A stretch of 64,000 bases of DNA. Source: Paraburkholderia sp. LEh10. Lineage in GTDB: Bacteria; Pseudomonadota; Gammaproteobacteria; Burkholderiales; Burkholderiaceae. Each line of letters begins with the position of its first letter. Position 1 is the first letter of the stretch. The notes under the pieces were generated by a model that saw only the letters and a program-made list of their open reading frames with translations, was not told where the DNA came from and did not search any database. Of the stretch, positions 30,102 to 38,895 are shown piece by piece. Made by a program: the position numbers and the translations under genes. Where the stretch lies: positions 1 to 64,000 of the forward strand of contig NZ_JAGIPX010000031.1 of the NCBI RefSeq assembly GCF_017814945.1. Direction: 5' to 3'.

Positions 30102-30959
30102 ATGTTCAACTGGGTGAAAACCGCGATGTTGATGGCCGCGATCACGGCGCTCTTCGTCGTGATCGGCGGCATGATCGGCGGCCAGCGCGGCATGATGTTC
30201 GCGTTGCTGATCGCGCTCGGCATGAATTTCTTCTCTTACTGGTTCTCGGACAAGATGGTCCTGCGCATGTACAACGCGCAGGAAGTGGACGAAACGAGCG
30301 CGCCTCAGTTTTACCGGATGGTTCGCGAGCTTGCTACGCGTGCCAATCTGCCGATGCCGCGCGTCTATTTGATCGACGAGGACCAGCCCAATGCATTCGC
30401 GACCGGCCGCAACCCCGAGCACGCGGCCGTCGCCGCGACGACGGGCATCCTGCGCGTATTGTCCGAGCGCGAAATGCGCGGCGTGATGGCGCACGAACTC
30501 GCACACGTAAAGCATCGCGACATCCTGATCTCGACGATCTCGGCGACGATGGCGGGCGCGATCTCGGCGCTGGCGAACTTCGCGATGTTCTTCGGCGGCC
30601 GGGATGAGAACGGCCGTCCCGCCAATCCGATCGCGAGCATCGCCGTTGCGCTGCTTGCGCCGATTGCGGGCGCGCTGATCCAGATGGCGATTTCCCGCGC
30701 GCGGGAATTCGAAGCGGACCGCGGCGGCGCGCAGATTTCGGGCGACCCGCAGGCGTTGGCGTCCGCGCTGGACAAGATCCATCGCTACGCGAACGGCATC
30801 CCGTTCCCGACCGCTGAGGCGCACCCGGCCACCGCGCAGATGATGATCATGAATCCGCTGTCGGGCGGTGGTATCCAGAACCTGTTCTCGACGCATCCGG
30901 CCACCGAGGAGCGCATCGCGCGTCTGATGGAGATGGCGCGTACGGGGCGCTTCGACTGA
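30102..30959 (+). CDS. htpX: membrane zinc metalloprotease HtpX
   Basis: A 285-residue inner-membrane protease for quality control of membrane proteins. Two hydrophobic segments lie near the N-terminus (about 8-24 and 31-48). The zinc site is HELAH at 131-135 in [13 protein letters not shown], with the third ligand in the [10 protein letters not shown] region, and two more hydrophobic segments lie between them. The start at 30102 (MFNWVKT) has GGAG about ten bases upstream. A terminator follows at 31008. Confidence 0.96.
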   Translation: MFNWVKTAMLMAAITALFVVIGGMIGGQRGMMFALLIALGMNFFSYWFSDKMVLRMYNAQEVDETSAPQFYRMVRELATRANLPMPRVYLIDEDQPNAFATGRNPEHAAVAATTGILRVLSEREMRGVMAHELAHVKHRDILISTISATMAGAISALANFAMFFGGRDENGRPANPIASIAVALLAPIAGALIQMAISRAREFEADRGGAQISGDPQALASALDKIHRYANGIPFPTAEAHPATAQMMIMNPLSGGGIQNLFSTHPATEERIARLMEMARTGRFD

Positions 30960-31007
30960 GCGCAGCGCGTTCCTTGCAACCGGCTTTGTACGACTGCAGT
31001 TCGAAAT

Positions 31008-31032
31008 GGGGCGAGCACGACTCGCCCCTTTT
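31008..31032 (+). terminator. intrinsic terminator after htpX
   Basis: GGGGCGAG (31008-31015) pairs with CTCGCCCC (31021-31028) around a CACGA loop, followed by TTTT. Confidence 0.88.
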
Positions 31033-31189
31033 CCTTCTGCGCTCGAACCGCGTGATTTCACCGTGCAGCGTGTCTTTCCAACGGATGCGTCGCGGGCGCA
31101 AGCAGCCGTGATCCGGATTGCCGTCTTCATCACGCTACAATGTGGCGTTTGCGCGACACTTCCCGCGCGCGCCCGCATTCCGCCTGTTC

Positions 31190-32614
31190 ATGACCCGAAA
31201 GCCTTCTCAGCGTCCTGCTTTGCCGCCGCGTTCGCGCGACACGCGTCTATCGACGCTTCATCTCGCGCCCGAATCGCTCGGCTTTGCACTCGACTGCGCG
31301 GCGCAAGCCGTCGGCGCGGTCCGCCAAGGCGCGGCACTGCCCGCGGCCTTGCATTCGATTTTCGTGTCGCTGCCGGAAGGTGTCGCGGCGGCATCCCGTG
31401 GCGCCGTCCAGGACATTTCATACCGGACGATGCGGCGGCTTGGCACGGCCGAGTGGCTGGTCTCCAGACTCGTGCGCAAGGCGCCCCCGCCGCACGTCGC
31501 GCACGTATTGACGTGCGCGTTGGCGTTGCTGGTGGATGAGCACAGCAACGCTGCGTACGCCCCTTTCACGGTGGTCGATCAGGCTGTGAACACGGTCGGC
31601 GCGCGGCGCGAGTTTTCGTTTGCGAAAGGTTTGGTCAATGCAGTGCTGCGCAATTTCCTGCGCGAGCGCGAAGCGTTGCTGGCCGAAGCAGAGAAAGACG
31701 CCGTCGCTCGCTGGAATTACCCCGTCTGGTGGATCGACGCGGTTCGAGCGGCGTGGCCCGAAGCATGGCAGGAGATGCTTGCGGCGGGCAACACGCAGGG
31801 TCCATTGACGCTGCGCGTGAACACGCGCCGCGCGACCGTCGATGCGTATCTGCAAACGTTGCGCGAGCATCAGATTGCAGCGGCGCAGGCCGGCGATCAT
31901 GCCGTGCGGCTTCAGACGGCGATGCCCGTCGATCGCATCCCGGGTTTCAACGAGGGCGTCGTGTCGGTGCAGGACGCCGGCGCACAGCTCGCCGCGCAGT
32001 GGCTTGGCGTGCGCGATGGCATGCGTGTGCTCGATGCGTGCGCGGCGCCAGGTGGCAAGACCGGGCATCTGCTCGAGCTTGCAAACATCGATCTGATTGC
32101 ACTGGAAAGCGATGCGACGCGCGCGCGGCGTATCGGCGAAAACCTGCACCGACTTGGGCTGAATGCGCACGTGCGCGTAGGCGACGCGGGCAATCCTGCG
32201 CAATGGCACGATGCAGCCGATAGGCCCTTTGATCGCATTCTCGCCGATGTGCCCTGCTCTGCTTCGGGCATCGTGCGCCGTCATCCGGACATTCGCTGGC
32301 TGCGCCGGGCGTCGGACATTCCTGCGCTCGTCGAAGAGCAGCGCCGCATTCTCGAAGCGCTATGGCCGCTCGTCAAGCCGGGCGGCGAGTTGTTGTACGT
32401 TACGTGCTCGATCTTTCCCGAAGAAGGCGAGTTGCAGGCTCAGTGGTTTGGAAACCGACACACGGATGCGGTACGATTGGACGCGCCGGGGCAACTGCTG
32501 CCAGCGGTCGCCCGCGAGCCCGCCGATGTATCAGCGGGTTCCCGCGCCGGACAAAGCACTGGTTCGAGTTCAGACCACGACGGATTCTTCTACGCGCGCT
32601 TTCAGAAACGGTGA
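31190..32614 (+). CDS. rsmB: 16S rRNA (cytosine-967-C5)-methyltransferase
   Basis: A 474-residue rRNA methyltransferase. A NusB-like helical domain fills the N-terminal half. The catalytic domain has the SAM-binding DACAAPGGKTGHLLEL, the catalytic DVPCSASGIVRRHPDIRW, and the second cysteine in YVTCSIFPEEGE. The start at 31190 gives MTRKPSQRPAL; the in-frame region back to 31118 is not needed. Its stop overlaps the GTG start of the DUF4390 gene, so the two are coupled. Confidence 0.95.
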   Translation: MTRKPSQRPALPPRSRDTRLSTLHLAPESLGFALDCAAQAVGAVRQGAALPAALHSIFVSLPEGVAAASRGAVQDISYRTMRRLGTAEWLVSRLVRKAPPPHVAHVLTCALALLVDEHSNAAYAPFTVVDQAVNTVGARREFSFAKGLVNAVLRNFLREREALLAEAEKDAVARWNYPVWWIDAVRAAWPEAWQEMLAAGNTQGPLTLRVNTRRATVDAYLQTLREHQIAAAQAGDHAVRLQTAMPVDRIPGFNEGVVSVQDAGAQLAAQWLGVRDGMRVLDACAAPGGKTGHLLELANIDLIALESDATRARRIGENLHRLGLNAHVRVGDAGNPAQWHDAADRPFDRILADVPCSASGIVRRHPDIRWLRRASDIPALVEEQRRILEALWPLVKPGGELLYVTCSIFPEEGELQAQWFGNRHTDAVRLDAPGQLLPAVAREPADVSAGSRAGQSTGSSSDHDGFFYARFQKR

Positions 32615-33201
32615 TCATCAAACGCTTTCTTCCGCTACGGCTCGTGGCCGCGCTCTGGATCGCGCTGGTCCTTTGCCTGACGGCAGCCGAGCCGGCGCGC
32701 GCCGAATCGATCGCCGTGCAACGCGCGTCCCTGCAATCCGACGGCAGCGGGTGGAGCCTCGATGCGCGTTTCGATTTCGAGCTGAACAGCAATCTCGAAG
32801 ACGCCGTCAACAAAGGCATACCGCTTTACTTCACAACGGACTTCGAACTGAGCCGGCCACGCTGGTACTGGTTCGATGAACAGCCGGTGAGCGTATCGCA
32901 AAGCATTCGTCTCTCGTTCCAGCCGCTTACGCGCGAGTACCGCGTCTCGTCGGGCGGCCTGCAGCTCGGCTTCGCTTCGCTCAACGAGGCGCTGGCCGTC
33001 ATCAAGCATGTCACGTCATGGCATGTGATCGATCGCAACCAGGTTCGCGCGGGAGAAACATATACGGCATCCGTGCGCATGCAGCTCGACATCGCACTGA
33101 TGCCCAAGCCGTTCCAGATCGACGCGGTCAACAACCGCGACTGGAATCTTGCTTCCGACTGGAAGCGCTTTACCTTCACGGTGACCGAACGTGCTAAATA
33201 G
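32611..33201 (+). CDS. DUF4390 domain protein
   Basis: A 196-residue exported protein with a signal peptide (about 1-27, ending PARA-ES). The mature part is beta-rich (WSLDARFDFELNSNLEDAV, then TDFELSRPRWYWFDEQPV). DUF4390 genes are regularly placed between rsmB and ntrY in Burkholderiales, but the role is unknown. It starts with GTG at 32611, overlapping the rsmB stop, and its own end overlaps ntrY by 11 bases. This tight packing suggests linkage to the sensor kinase, perhaps as a periplasmic partner, which is speculative. Confidence 0.88.
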   Translation: MIIKRFLPLRLVAALWIALVLCLTAAEPARAESIAVQRASLQSDGSGWSLDARFDFELNSNLEDAVNKGIPLYFTTDFELSRPRWYWFDEQPVSVSQSIRLSFQPLTREYRVSSGGLQLGFASLNEALAVIKHVTSWHVIDRNQVRAGETYTASVRMQLDIALMPKPFQIDAVNNRDWNLASDWKRFTFTVTERAK

Positions 33202-35614
33202 AGTGCGCCGCGCCACCAGTGTCAGCAGCGTCGTCGTCCGGTTGCTCGTGTCGACGGTGGCCGTCACGGCCGTCCTGTTGCTCGTGCTGCTCGCAGCGGC
33301 GAGCGCGAACACCGAATTCTTCGATCGCTACTACGGCTGGCTCTACGCGGCCAATGTCGCTGTCGCGCTGATTTTCATGCTGATCGTCGCGGTGCTCGTG
33401 GTGATCATCGTCACACGGTTGCGCAAAGGCAAGTTCGGCACGAGGCTGCTGGCGAAGCTCGCGTTTTTCTTCGCGCTCGTCGGCGTCGTGCCGGGCGGCA
33501 TCATCTACATCGTGTCGTATCAGTTCGTGTCGCGCAGCATCGAGTCGTGGTTCGACGTGAATGTCGAAACGGCGCTCACATCCGGGCTGAACCTCGGCCG
33601 CGGCATGCTCGACGCGTCGCTGTCCGATCTGCAAACCAAAGGCCGCCTGATGGCCGAGCAGCTCGCAAGCGCGGATTCCGCCGGCACGACGCTCACGCTG
33701 CTGCGTTTGCGCGATCAGTTCGGCGTGCAGGACGCGACGATCGTCGAGCCGTCGCGCAGCATTTCGGGGGCAGCGCCTGAGATGCACGTCGTCGCGCAGG
33801 CGACCAGCAACTATGCGTCGCTGATGCCGGGCGATCTGCCCACGCCGCTGATGATCGAGCAGGCGCGCGGGCGCGGCTTCGCATCGATAGAAGGCGAAGT
33901 GGATGGCGATCCCAAGGCGCGCGGCGCGAAGGGGGCATTGCGTCTGCGTATCGTGCAGCGCATTCCCGACACCAACGCGTCGCTGTTGCAGCCCACTGAG
34001 CGCTTCTTGCAACTCACGCAGCCGGTGTCGCAATCATTGGCGCGCAACGCGGATGCGGTGCAGCGCGCGTACCGCGAGTACCAGGAGAAAGCGATTGGGC
34101 GCACGGGCCTGCGCAAGATGTATATCGGCACGCTGACGCTCGCACTTTTCCTCGCGACCTTCATCGCGATGATGCTTGCGCTCGCGTTGGGCAATCAGCT
34201 TGCGCGTCCGCTGTTCCTGCTCGCGCAGGGCACGAAGGAAGTGACGGAAGGCGACTACACGCCGAAGCGCGAAATCAAGTCGCGCGACGAACTGGGCTTT
34301 CTCACGCAGTCGTTCAATGCGATGACGCGCCAGTTGTCGGAGGCGCGCGCAGCCGTCGAGGCGAATCGCGTCGCGCTCGAACATTCGAAGGCGTACCTCG
34401 AAAGCATTCTTGCGAACCTGACGGCGGGCGTGTTCGTGTTCGACCGGCAGTTCCGCCTGACGACGGTCAATCGCGGCGCAGAGCGCATCTTCCGTCAGCC
34501 GTTCGCGTCGCTGCTCGGTTCGTCGCTGGATCGCATCGGCGTGTTGAGCGAATTCGGCGCGATGGTGCGCAAGGCATTCGCGGATCTCGAAGCAGCGGGC
34601 GGCGACGACCAGGGCGACACGGCACACTGGCAACAGCAGATGGCATTGCAGATTCCCGGCGAATCGGACCCGCTGACGCTGCTCGCGCGGGGCGCGCGTC
34701 TCGTGTCCGCGGCGGCCAGCGACACCGACGACGAAGAGACGTCCGGCTATGTCGTCGTGTTCGACGATATTTCCGACGTGATCTCCGCGCAGCGTTCGAT
34801 CGCATGGGGCGAAGTCGCACGGCGCCTCGCGCACGAGATCAAGAATCCGCTGACGCCGATTCAACTCTCGGCCGAGCGTCTGCAGATGAAACTCGCCGAC
34901 AAGCTCGCCCCGTCGGATGCCGACGTATTGAAACGCGGCGCCACTACAATCGTGAACCAGGTCGCGGCGATGAAGCAGATGGTCGACGATTTCCGCGACT
35001 ACGCGCGCACGCCGCCTGCCGTGCTCGCGAATCTGCAACTGAACGAACTGGTGAGCGAAGTGCTCACGCTGTATGGAATCGAAGAAGGCAAGAGCCCGAT
35101 TGTCGTCGAAATGGCGGACTTGCCCGTTATACGCGGTGACGCGACGCAATTGCGTCAGGTGATCCATAACCTGCTGCAGAACGCGCAGGATGCTGTCGCC
35201 GACGTCGAGCACCCTCGTGTGTTGCTCGAGACGAGGACAGTAGAATATGGCGATCCCGACGCAGACGGCAAAGTGAGCGTCGCCGTGCGATTGACCGTGT
35301 CGGACAACGGTTCGGGCTTCCCCGCGCGCATTCTCACGCGCGCGTTCGAACCCTACGTGACGACCAAGGCAAAAGGTACGGGTCTTGGGCTCGCCATGGT
35401 CAAGAAGATCGTCGATGAACACGGCGCACGAATCGACATTCGAAACCGTCTGAAGACGGGTGATGTGATCGAGGGCGCACAAATTTCCATCCTCTTCCTT
35501 CAACTCGCGGACAACCATGCCGCGTCGCCTGGAAGCGGGCCGCAGGCGACGCATGGCAGTGGCGGCGCGTCGCAGGGAAAGACAAAAGCAACAGTGCAGA
35601 CAAGGGCAGCTTAA
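33191..35614 (+). CDS. ntrY: sensor histidine kinase NtrY
   Basis: An 807-residue membrane sensor kinase. Several membrane segments lie in the first 115 residues. A periplasmic or cytoplasmic sensor part follows, then a membrane segment at about 311-332, HAMP at about 335-385, and PAS at about 400-530. The HisKA domain has His548 in RRLAHEIKNPLTPIQLS, and the ATPase domain has NLLQNAQDAV, DNGSGFP and KGTGLGLAMVKKI. It starts with GTG at 33191 overlapping DUF4390; GTG 33203 is an alternative. The response regulator follows with no gap. NtrY proteins respond to nitrogen or redox state. Confidence 0.94.
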   Translation: MLNRVRRATSVSSVVVRLLVSTVAVTAVLLLVLLAAASANTEFFDRYYGWLYAANVAVALIFMLIVAVLVVIIVTRLRKGKFGTRLLAKLAFFFALVGVVPGGIIYIVSYQFVSRSIESWFDVNVETALTSGLNLGRGMLDASLSDLQTKGRLMAEQLASADSAGTTLTLLRLRDQFGVQDATIVEPSRSISGAAPEMHVVAQATSNYASLMPGDLPTPLMIEQARGRGFASIEGEVDGDPKARGAKGALRLRIVQRIPDTNASLLQPTERFLQLTQPVSQSLARNADAVQRAYREYQEKAIGRTGLRKMYIGTLTLALFLATFIAMMLALALGNQLARPLFLLAQGTKEVTEGDYTPKREIKSRDELGFLTQSFNAMTRQLSEARAAVEANRVALEHSKAYLESILANLTAGVFVFDRQFRLTTVNRGAERIFRQPFASLLGSSLDRIGVLSEFGAMVRKAFADLEAAGGDDQGDTAHWQQQMALQIPGESDPLTLLARGARLVSAAASDTDDEETSGYVVVFDDISDVISAQRSIAWGEVARRLAHEIKNPLTPIQLSAERLQMKLADKLAPSDADVLKRGATTIVNQVAAMKQMVDDFRDYARTPPAVLANLQLNELVSEVLTLYGIEEGKSPIVVEMADLPVIRGDATQLRQVIHNLLQNAQDAVADVEHPRVLLETRTVEYGDPDADGKVSVAVRLTVSDNGSGFPARILTRAFEPYVTTKAKGTGLGLAMVKKIVDEHGARIDIRNRLKTGDVIEGAQISILFLQLADNHAASPGSGPQATHGSGGASQGKTKATVQTRAA

Positions 35615-36304
35615 ATGGCAACCATCCTGGTGGTAGATGATGAAATGGGCATCCGGGAATTGCTCTCGGAGATCCTGAGCGACGAAGGGCATGTCGTCGA
35701 GGTCGCGGAAAACGCGCAGGAGGCGCGCGACTACCGGCTTCGTCAGGCACCCGATCTGGTGCTGCTCGACATCTGGATGCCCGATACCGATGGCGTCACG
35801 CTGCTCAAGGAGTGGGCGGCGCAAGGCACGTTGACGATGCCCGTCATCATGATGTCGGGCCACGCGACCATCGACACCGCTGTCGAAGCGACCAAGATCG
35901 GCGCGCTCAACTTCCTCGAAAAGCCGATCGCGCTGCAGAAGCTGCTGAAGGCCGTCGAGCAGGGACTTGCGCGCGGCAGCGCGGCGCCTGCGACGGGCGG
36001 CGTCGCGCCCAAGCCGGTGGCGGCTGGGAATGCGTCGGCGGTGGCATCGGCGGCGGCGCTGCCGATGATGTCCGCGGACAGTCTGGGCGGCGGCATGCTG
36101 TCCGCGCAGACGGCGTCGATTTCATTCGACATACCGCTGCGCGACGCGCGCGATGCGTTCGAGCGCGCCTACTTCGAATATCACCTGGCGCGCGAAAACG
36201 GCAGCATGACGCGCGTCGCCGAAAAGACGGGGCTCGAGCGGACGCACCTGTATCGCAAGCTGAAGCAGCTTGGTGTCGATCTCGGCAAGAACAAAGGCGA
36301 ATGA
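35615..36304 (+). CDS. NtrX-type response regulator lacking the AAA+ domain
   Basis: A 229-residue response regulator. The receiver domain is at 1-120, with acidic pocket DDE and phosphoacceptor Asp52 in LLDIWMPDTDG, followed by ALNFLEKPI. An Ala/Gly/Ser-rich linker leads to a C-terminal Fis-type helix-turn-helix (NGSMTRVAEKTGLERTHLYR, about 193-216). NtrX is normally about 450 residues with a sigma-54-activating AAA+ domain between these parts. Here that domain is absent and the linker is only about 45 residues. It can bind DNA but should not activate sigma-54. Confidence 0.9.
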   Translation: MATILVVDDEMGIRELLSEILSDEGHVVEVAENAQEARDYRLRQAPDLVLLDIWMPDTDGVTLLKEWAAQGTLTMPVIMMSGHATIDTAVEATKIGALNFLEKPIALQKLLKAVEQGLARGSAAPATGGVAPKPVAAGNASAVASAAALPMMSADSLGGGMLSAQTASISFDIPLRDARDAFERAYFEYHLARENGSMTRVAEKTGLERTHLYRKLKQLGVDLGKNKGE

Positions 36305-36343
36305 GCGTTGTAATCAGTCGCTGAAGTTTTTTTCGGGAAGGGC

Positions 36344-36372
36344 TTGAGAAACAGGAAATCGCTTGCTATACT
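36344..36372 (+). promoter_or_regulatory. sigma-70 promoter of tRNA-Phe
   Basis: TTGAGA (36344-36349), 17 bases, then TATACT (36367-36372), which ends 14 bases before the tRNA. Both spacing and boxes are near consensus. Confidence 0.88.
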
Positions 36373-36386
36373 CTCGCTTCTTCGTT

Positions 36387-36462
36387 GGCCCGGTAGCTCA
36401 GTTGGTAGAGCAGCGGATTGAAAATCCGCGTGTCGGTGGTTCGATTCCGCCCCAGGCCACCA
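36387..36462 (+). tRNA. tRNA-Phe (anticodon GAA)
   Basis: A complete 76-base cloverleaf with encoded CCA. The anticodon loop is TTGAAAA with anticodon GAA, and the T arm contains TTCGATT. The acceptor stem GGCCCGG against CCAGGCC has a C5-A68 mismatch, while all other pairs are regular. A good promoter lies upstream and a terminator begins seven bases after the CCA. Confidence 0.97.
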
Positions 36463-36468
36463 GGATTC

Positions 36469-36502
36469 AGCCCCAGGAAATCGCAAGATTCCTGGGGCTT
36501 TT
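36469..36502 (+). terminator. intrinsic terminator after tRNA-Phe
   Basis: AGCCCCAGGAA (36469-36479) pairs with TTCCTGGGGCT (36489-36499), followed by TTT. It is a long perfect stem. Confidence 0.93.
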
Positions 36503-36600
36503 CCTATGTGCGAACGATATACCGGTTCGTCAGCGCGCCGGAGGCGGGCGCGGCGGCCGGAAGCGGGGCTCGGCTCCGCATGATAAAATCACGCTCTATC

Positions 36601-36635
36601 AAGGACTTGCTACGTGTTCTTCGCAAGTCCTTTTT
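36601..36635 (+). terminator. orphan terminator hairpin upstream of queC
   Basis: AAGGACTTGC pairs with GCAAGTCCTT (36623-36632) around a 12-base loop, followed by TTTTT. It lies 100 bases after the tRNA-Phe terminator with no gene between. GATAAAAT (36582-36589) lies just before it and could be a -10 region. It may end a very short RNA, back up the tRNA terminator, or act as an attenuator for queC. Confidence 0.7.
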
Positions 36636-36661
36636 CGTTTCCGGTCCGAGGCATCGCGTAG

Positions 36662-36819
36662 CGTGAAACTCTCTGGCTGACGATCAGCGGTATAAGCTCC
36701 GGCTGCTTGGCGCGTGAAGGCCGCGGCCTATACTGCTTGAGCCGGCATCGGAGCCGGCCCGCGCGGTAAGGCGCCAGGCGCCGCTCGCGCGCGGCAATCA
36801 ACATACACGGAGTTTCACG
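36662..36819 (+). promoter_or_regulatory. queC leader with ribosome-binding-site-pairing repeat
   Basis: CGTGAAACTC (36662-36671) is the perfect complement of GAGTTTCACG (36810-36819), which contains part of the queC ribosome binding site (ggag 36809-36812) and abuts the GTG start. If transcribed together, the arms would close a 158-base leader and hide the start. A possible promoter inside it, TTGGCG (36707-36712) with TATACT (36729-36734), would leave the left arm untranscribed; then the repeat would have no role in RNA. The other contents of the 357-base gap 36463-36819 are two hairpins. Confidence 0.4.
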
Positions 36820-37551
36820 GTGACCCGCAAAGACGCCAAGAGTAGCGCCCTGGTGCTGTTTTCCGGCGGCCAAGATTCGGCCACCTGTCTCGCCTGGGCG
36901 CTGGACCGATATGAAACCGTCGAAACGCTAGGCTTCGACTACGGCCAACGGCATCGCGTCGAGCTCGAATGCCGCGAGGGTTTCCGCAGCGCGGTGGCGC
37001 GCACGTTCCCCGAGTGGGGCGAGCGGCTCGGTGACGATCATATGATCGATCTGTCTGTGCTGGGCTCGATCAGCGAAACGGCGATGACGCGCGACATCGA
37101 GATTCACGCGACGTCGAACGGCTTGCCGAATACGTTCGTGCCTGGCCGCAATCTGATGTTCATGACGATAGCGGCGGCGATTGCCTATCGGCGCGGGTTG
37201 CGCGCGCTGGTCGGCGGGATGTGCGAGACAGATTTCTCGGGCTACCCGGATTGCCGCGACGACACGATGAAGGCGCTGCAAGTCACGCTGAATCTGGGCA
37301 TGGACAGCCGCTTCGTGCTTGAGACGCCACTGATGTGGATCGACAAGGCCGATACGTGGCGTCTCGCGCATGAGCTGGGCGGCGATGAACTGGTCGAACT
37401 GATCCGCATCGAAACGCACACCTGCTACCTCGGCGAGCGCGCGGAATTGCACGCGTGGGGCTTCGGTTGCGGGGAGTGCCCGGCGTGCCGTTTGCGCAAG
37501 CGAGGGTACGAAGCCTACCTGAGCGGCGAACAGGTCACGGAACCGGCCTAA
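36820..37551 (+). CDS. queC: 7-cyano-7-deazaguanine synthase QueC
   Basis: A 243-residue PP-loop ATPase that turns 7-carboxy-7-deazaguanine into preQ0 for queuosine tRNA modification. The PP-loop is [16 protein letters not shown] (about 12-27), and the C-terminal zinc site is [15 protein letters not shown] with an earlier Cys in THTCYLGE. It begins with GTG at 36820, preceded by CACGGAG. It is followed in order by queE and queD, giving three of the four preQ0 enzymes; GTP cyclohydrolase and later steps are elsewhere. Confidence 0.96.
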   Translation: MTRKDAKSSALVLFSGGQDSATCLAWALDRYETVETLGFDYGQRHRVELECREGFRSAVARTFPEWGERLGDDHMIDLSVLGSISETAMTRDIEIHATSNGLPNTFVPGRNLMFMTIAAAIAYRRGLRALVGGMCETDFSGYPDCRDDTMKALQVTLNLGMDSRFVLETPLMWIDKADTWRLAHELGGDELVELIRIETHTCYLGERAELHAWGFGCGECPACRLRKRGYEAYLSGEQVTEPA

Positions 37552-37621
37552 GCTACAGATACACGCACGGCAAAACACAGTCACATCAACAGGCTTCACG
37601 GAGCATCGGGCAGAAAGCAGA

Positions 37622-38254
37622 ATGACGTACGCGGTCAAGGAAATCTTCTACACGTTGCAGGGCGAGGGCGCGAATGCCGGGCGTCCGGCCGTGTTTTGCC
37701 GGTTCGCCGGATGCAACCTGTGGTCGGGCCGCGAAGAAGATCGCGCCGACGCAGTGTGCAAGTTCTGCGACACCGATTTCGTCGGCACCGACGGCGAAAA
37801 CGGCGGCAAATTCCGTACGCCCGAAGAGCTGGCAACAAAGATCGCATCGTTGTGGCCGGAAGGCGAAGGGCAGCGCTTCGTGGTGTGCACGGGCGGTGAG
37901 CCGATGTTGCAGATCGACCCGCCGTTCGTCGATGCGTTGCACGCCCAAGGCTTCGAAATCGCGATCGAAACCAACGGTTCGCTTCCCGTGCTCGACACGA
38001 TCGACTGGATCTGCGTGAGTCCGAAGGCCGACGCGCCGCTCGTGCAGACGAAGGGTAACGAGCTGAAAGTGGTCGTGCCGCAGGACAACCAGCGCCTTGC
38101 CGACTACGCTAAGCTCGACTTCGAATATTTCCTCGTCCAGCCGATGGATGGCCCGTCGCGCGACATCAACACGAAGCTCGCGATTGACTGGTGCAAGCGC
38201 CATCCGCAGTGGCGCCTGTCGATGCAGACTCACAAGTACCTGAACATTCCCTGA
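37622..38254 (+). CDS. queE: 7-carboxy-7-deazaguanine synthase QueE
   Basis: A 210-residue radical-SAM enzyme making 7-carboxy-7-deazaguanine from 6-carboxytetrahydropterin. The iron-sulfur cluster motif is the unusual CX14CX2C (Cys in FAGCNLW, then CKFC) instead of CX3CX2C; this form is known from Burkholderia QueE. VVCTGGEPMLQ and ETNGSLP supply the SAM-binding core. It is 70 bases after queC and six bases before queD. Confidence 0.95.
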   Translation: MTYAVKEIFYTLQGEGANAGRPAVFCRFAGCNLWSGREEDRADAVCKFCDTDFVGTDGENGGKFRTPEELATKIASLWPEGEGQRFVVCTGGEPMLQIDPPFVDALHAQGFEIAIETNGSLPVLDTIDWICVSPKADAPLVQTKGNELKVVVPQDNQRLADYAKLDFEYFLVQPMDGPSRDINTKLAIDWCKRHPQWRLSMQTHKYLNIP

Positions 38255-38260
38255 TTTGCC

Positions 38261-38707
38261 GTGCTGACTATTACCCGAAAACTCGAATTCGACGCGGGCC
38301 ACCGCATTCCCGATCACCGCAGCCAGTGCCGCAATCTGCATGGCCATCGCTACGTGCTCGAAATCACGCTGCAAGGCGATCTCGTCGAAACGGAAGGCGC
38401 GCCCGATCGCGGCATGGTGATGGACTTCGCCGATGTGAAGGCGCTCGCGAACGAGCATCTCGTCGACAAGTGGGATCACGCGTTCCTCGTCTACGAAGGC
38501 GATACACAGGTGCGCGGTTTTCTGGATTCGATGGCGGGACACAAGACGGTCGTGCTCGATCGTATTCCGACCGTCGAAAATCTCGCGGCCGTCGCCTTCG
38601 ACATTCTTGCCAACGTCTATGACGCGCACTACGGCGTCAATCTGCGTCTGCATAAGGTGCGTCTGTATGAGACGCCGAATTGCTGGGCCGACGTGGTCCG
38701 CGACTAA
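38261..38707 (+). CDS. queD: 6-carboxytetrahydropterin synthase QueD
   Basis: A 148-residue enzyme converting dihydroneopterin triphosphate to 6-carboxytetrahydropterin. The zinc-binding histidines lie in FDAGHRIPDH and NLHGHRYVLE, with a catalytic Cys in RSQCRNLHGH, and IPTVENLAAVAFDIL is the conserved later part. It starts with GTG at 38261, seven bases after the queE stop. Confidence 0.95.
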   Translation: MLTITRKLEFDAGHRIPDHRSQCRNLHGHRYVLEITLQGDLVETEGAPDRGMVMDFADVKALANEHLVDKWDHAFLVYEGDTQVRGFLDSMAGHKTVVLDRIPTVENLAAVAFDILANVYDAHYGVNLRLHKVRLYETPNCWADVVRD

Positions 38708-38757
38708 ACGGGTTATTGTCAAGGTATGATCGTTTCGATAACCACACGGAGCGAGAC

Positions 38758-38895
38758 ATGCCGGTCACCGCGCTACGCAGCGGGCACGACGCCCGCCACT
38801 ACCATCACGCTGTTCACGTTGGCCGTTCAGGCCGCGTAATCTCTTGCTCCTGTTCGCCCAGCGCCGCGTCCGGCGGCCCCGGAGGCGCGCGATGA
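38758..38895 (+). CDS. candidate small ORF coupled to the aldolase gene
   Basis: A 45-residue frame, MPVTALRSGHDARHYHH and so on, rich in His, Arg, Ser and Gly. It has GGAGCGAGAC just before its ATG, and its TGA overlaps the next gene's ATG as ATGA. TATGAT (38725-38730) lies upstream without a clear -35 box. Coupling and ribosome binding site argue that it may be translated; the composition could also arise by chance in GC-rich DNA. No family is recognised. Confidence 0.35.
   Translation: MPVTALRSGHDARHYHHAVHVGRSGRVISCSCSPSAASGGPGGAR

Noticed and set aside
36662-36819. Classical preQ1 riboswitch before queC
   Set aside because: The short C-rich hairpin and A-rich tail of the preQ1-I consensus are not present.
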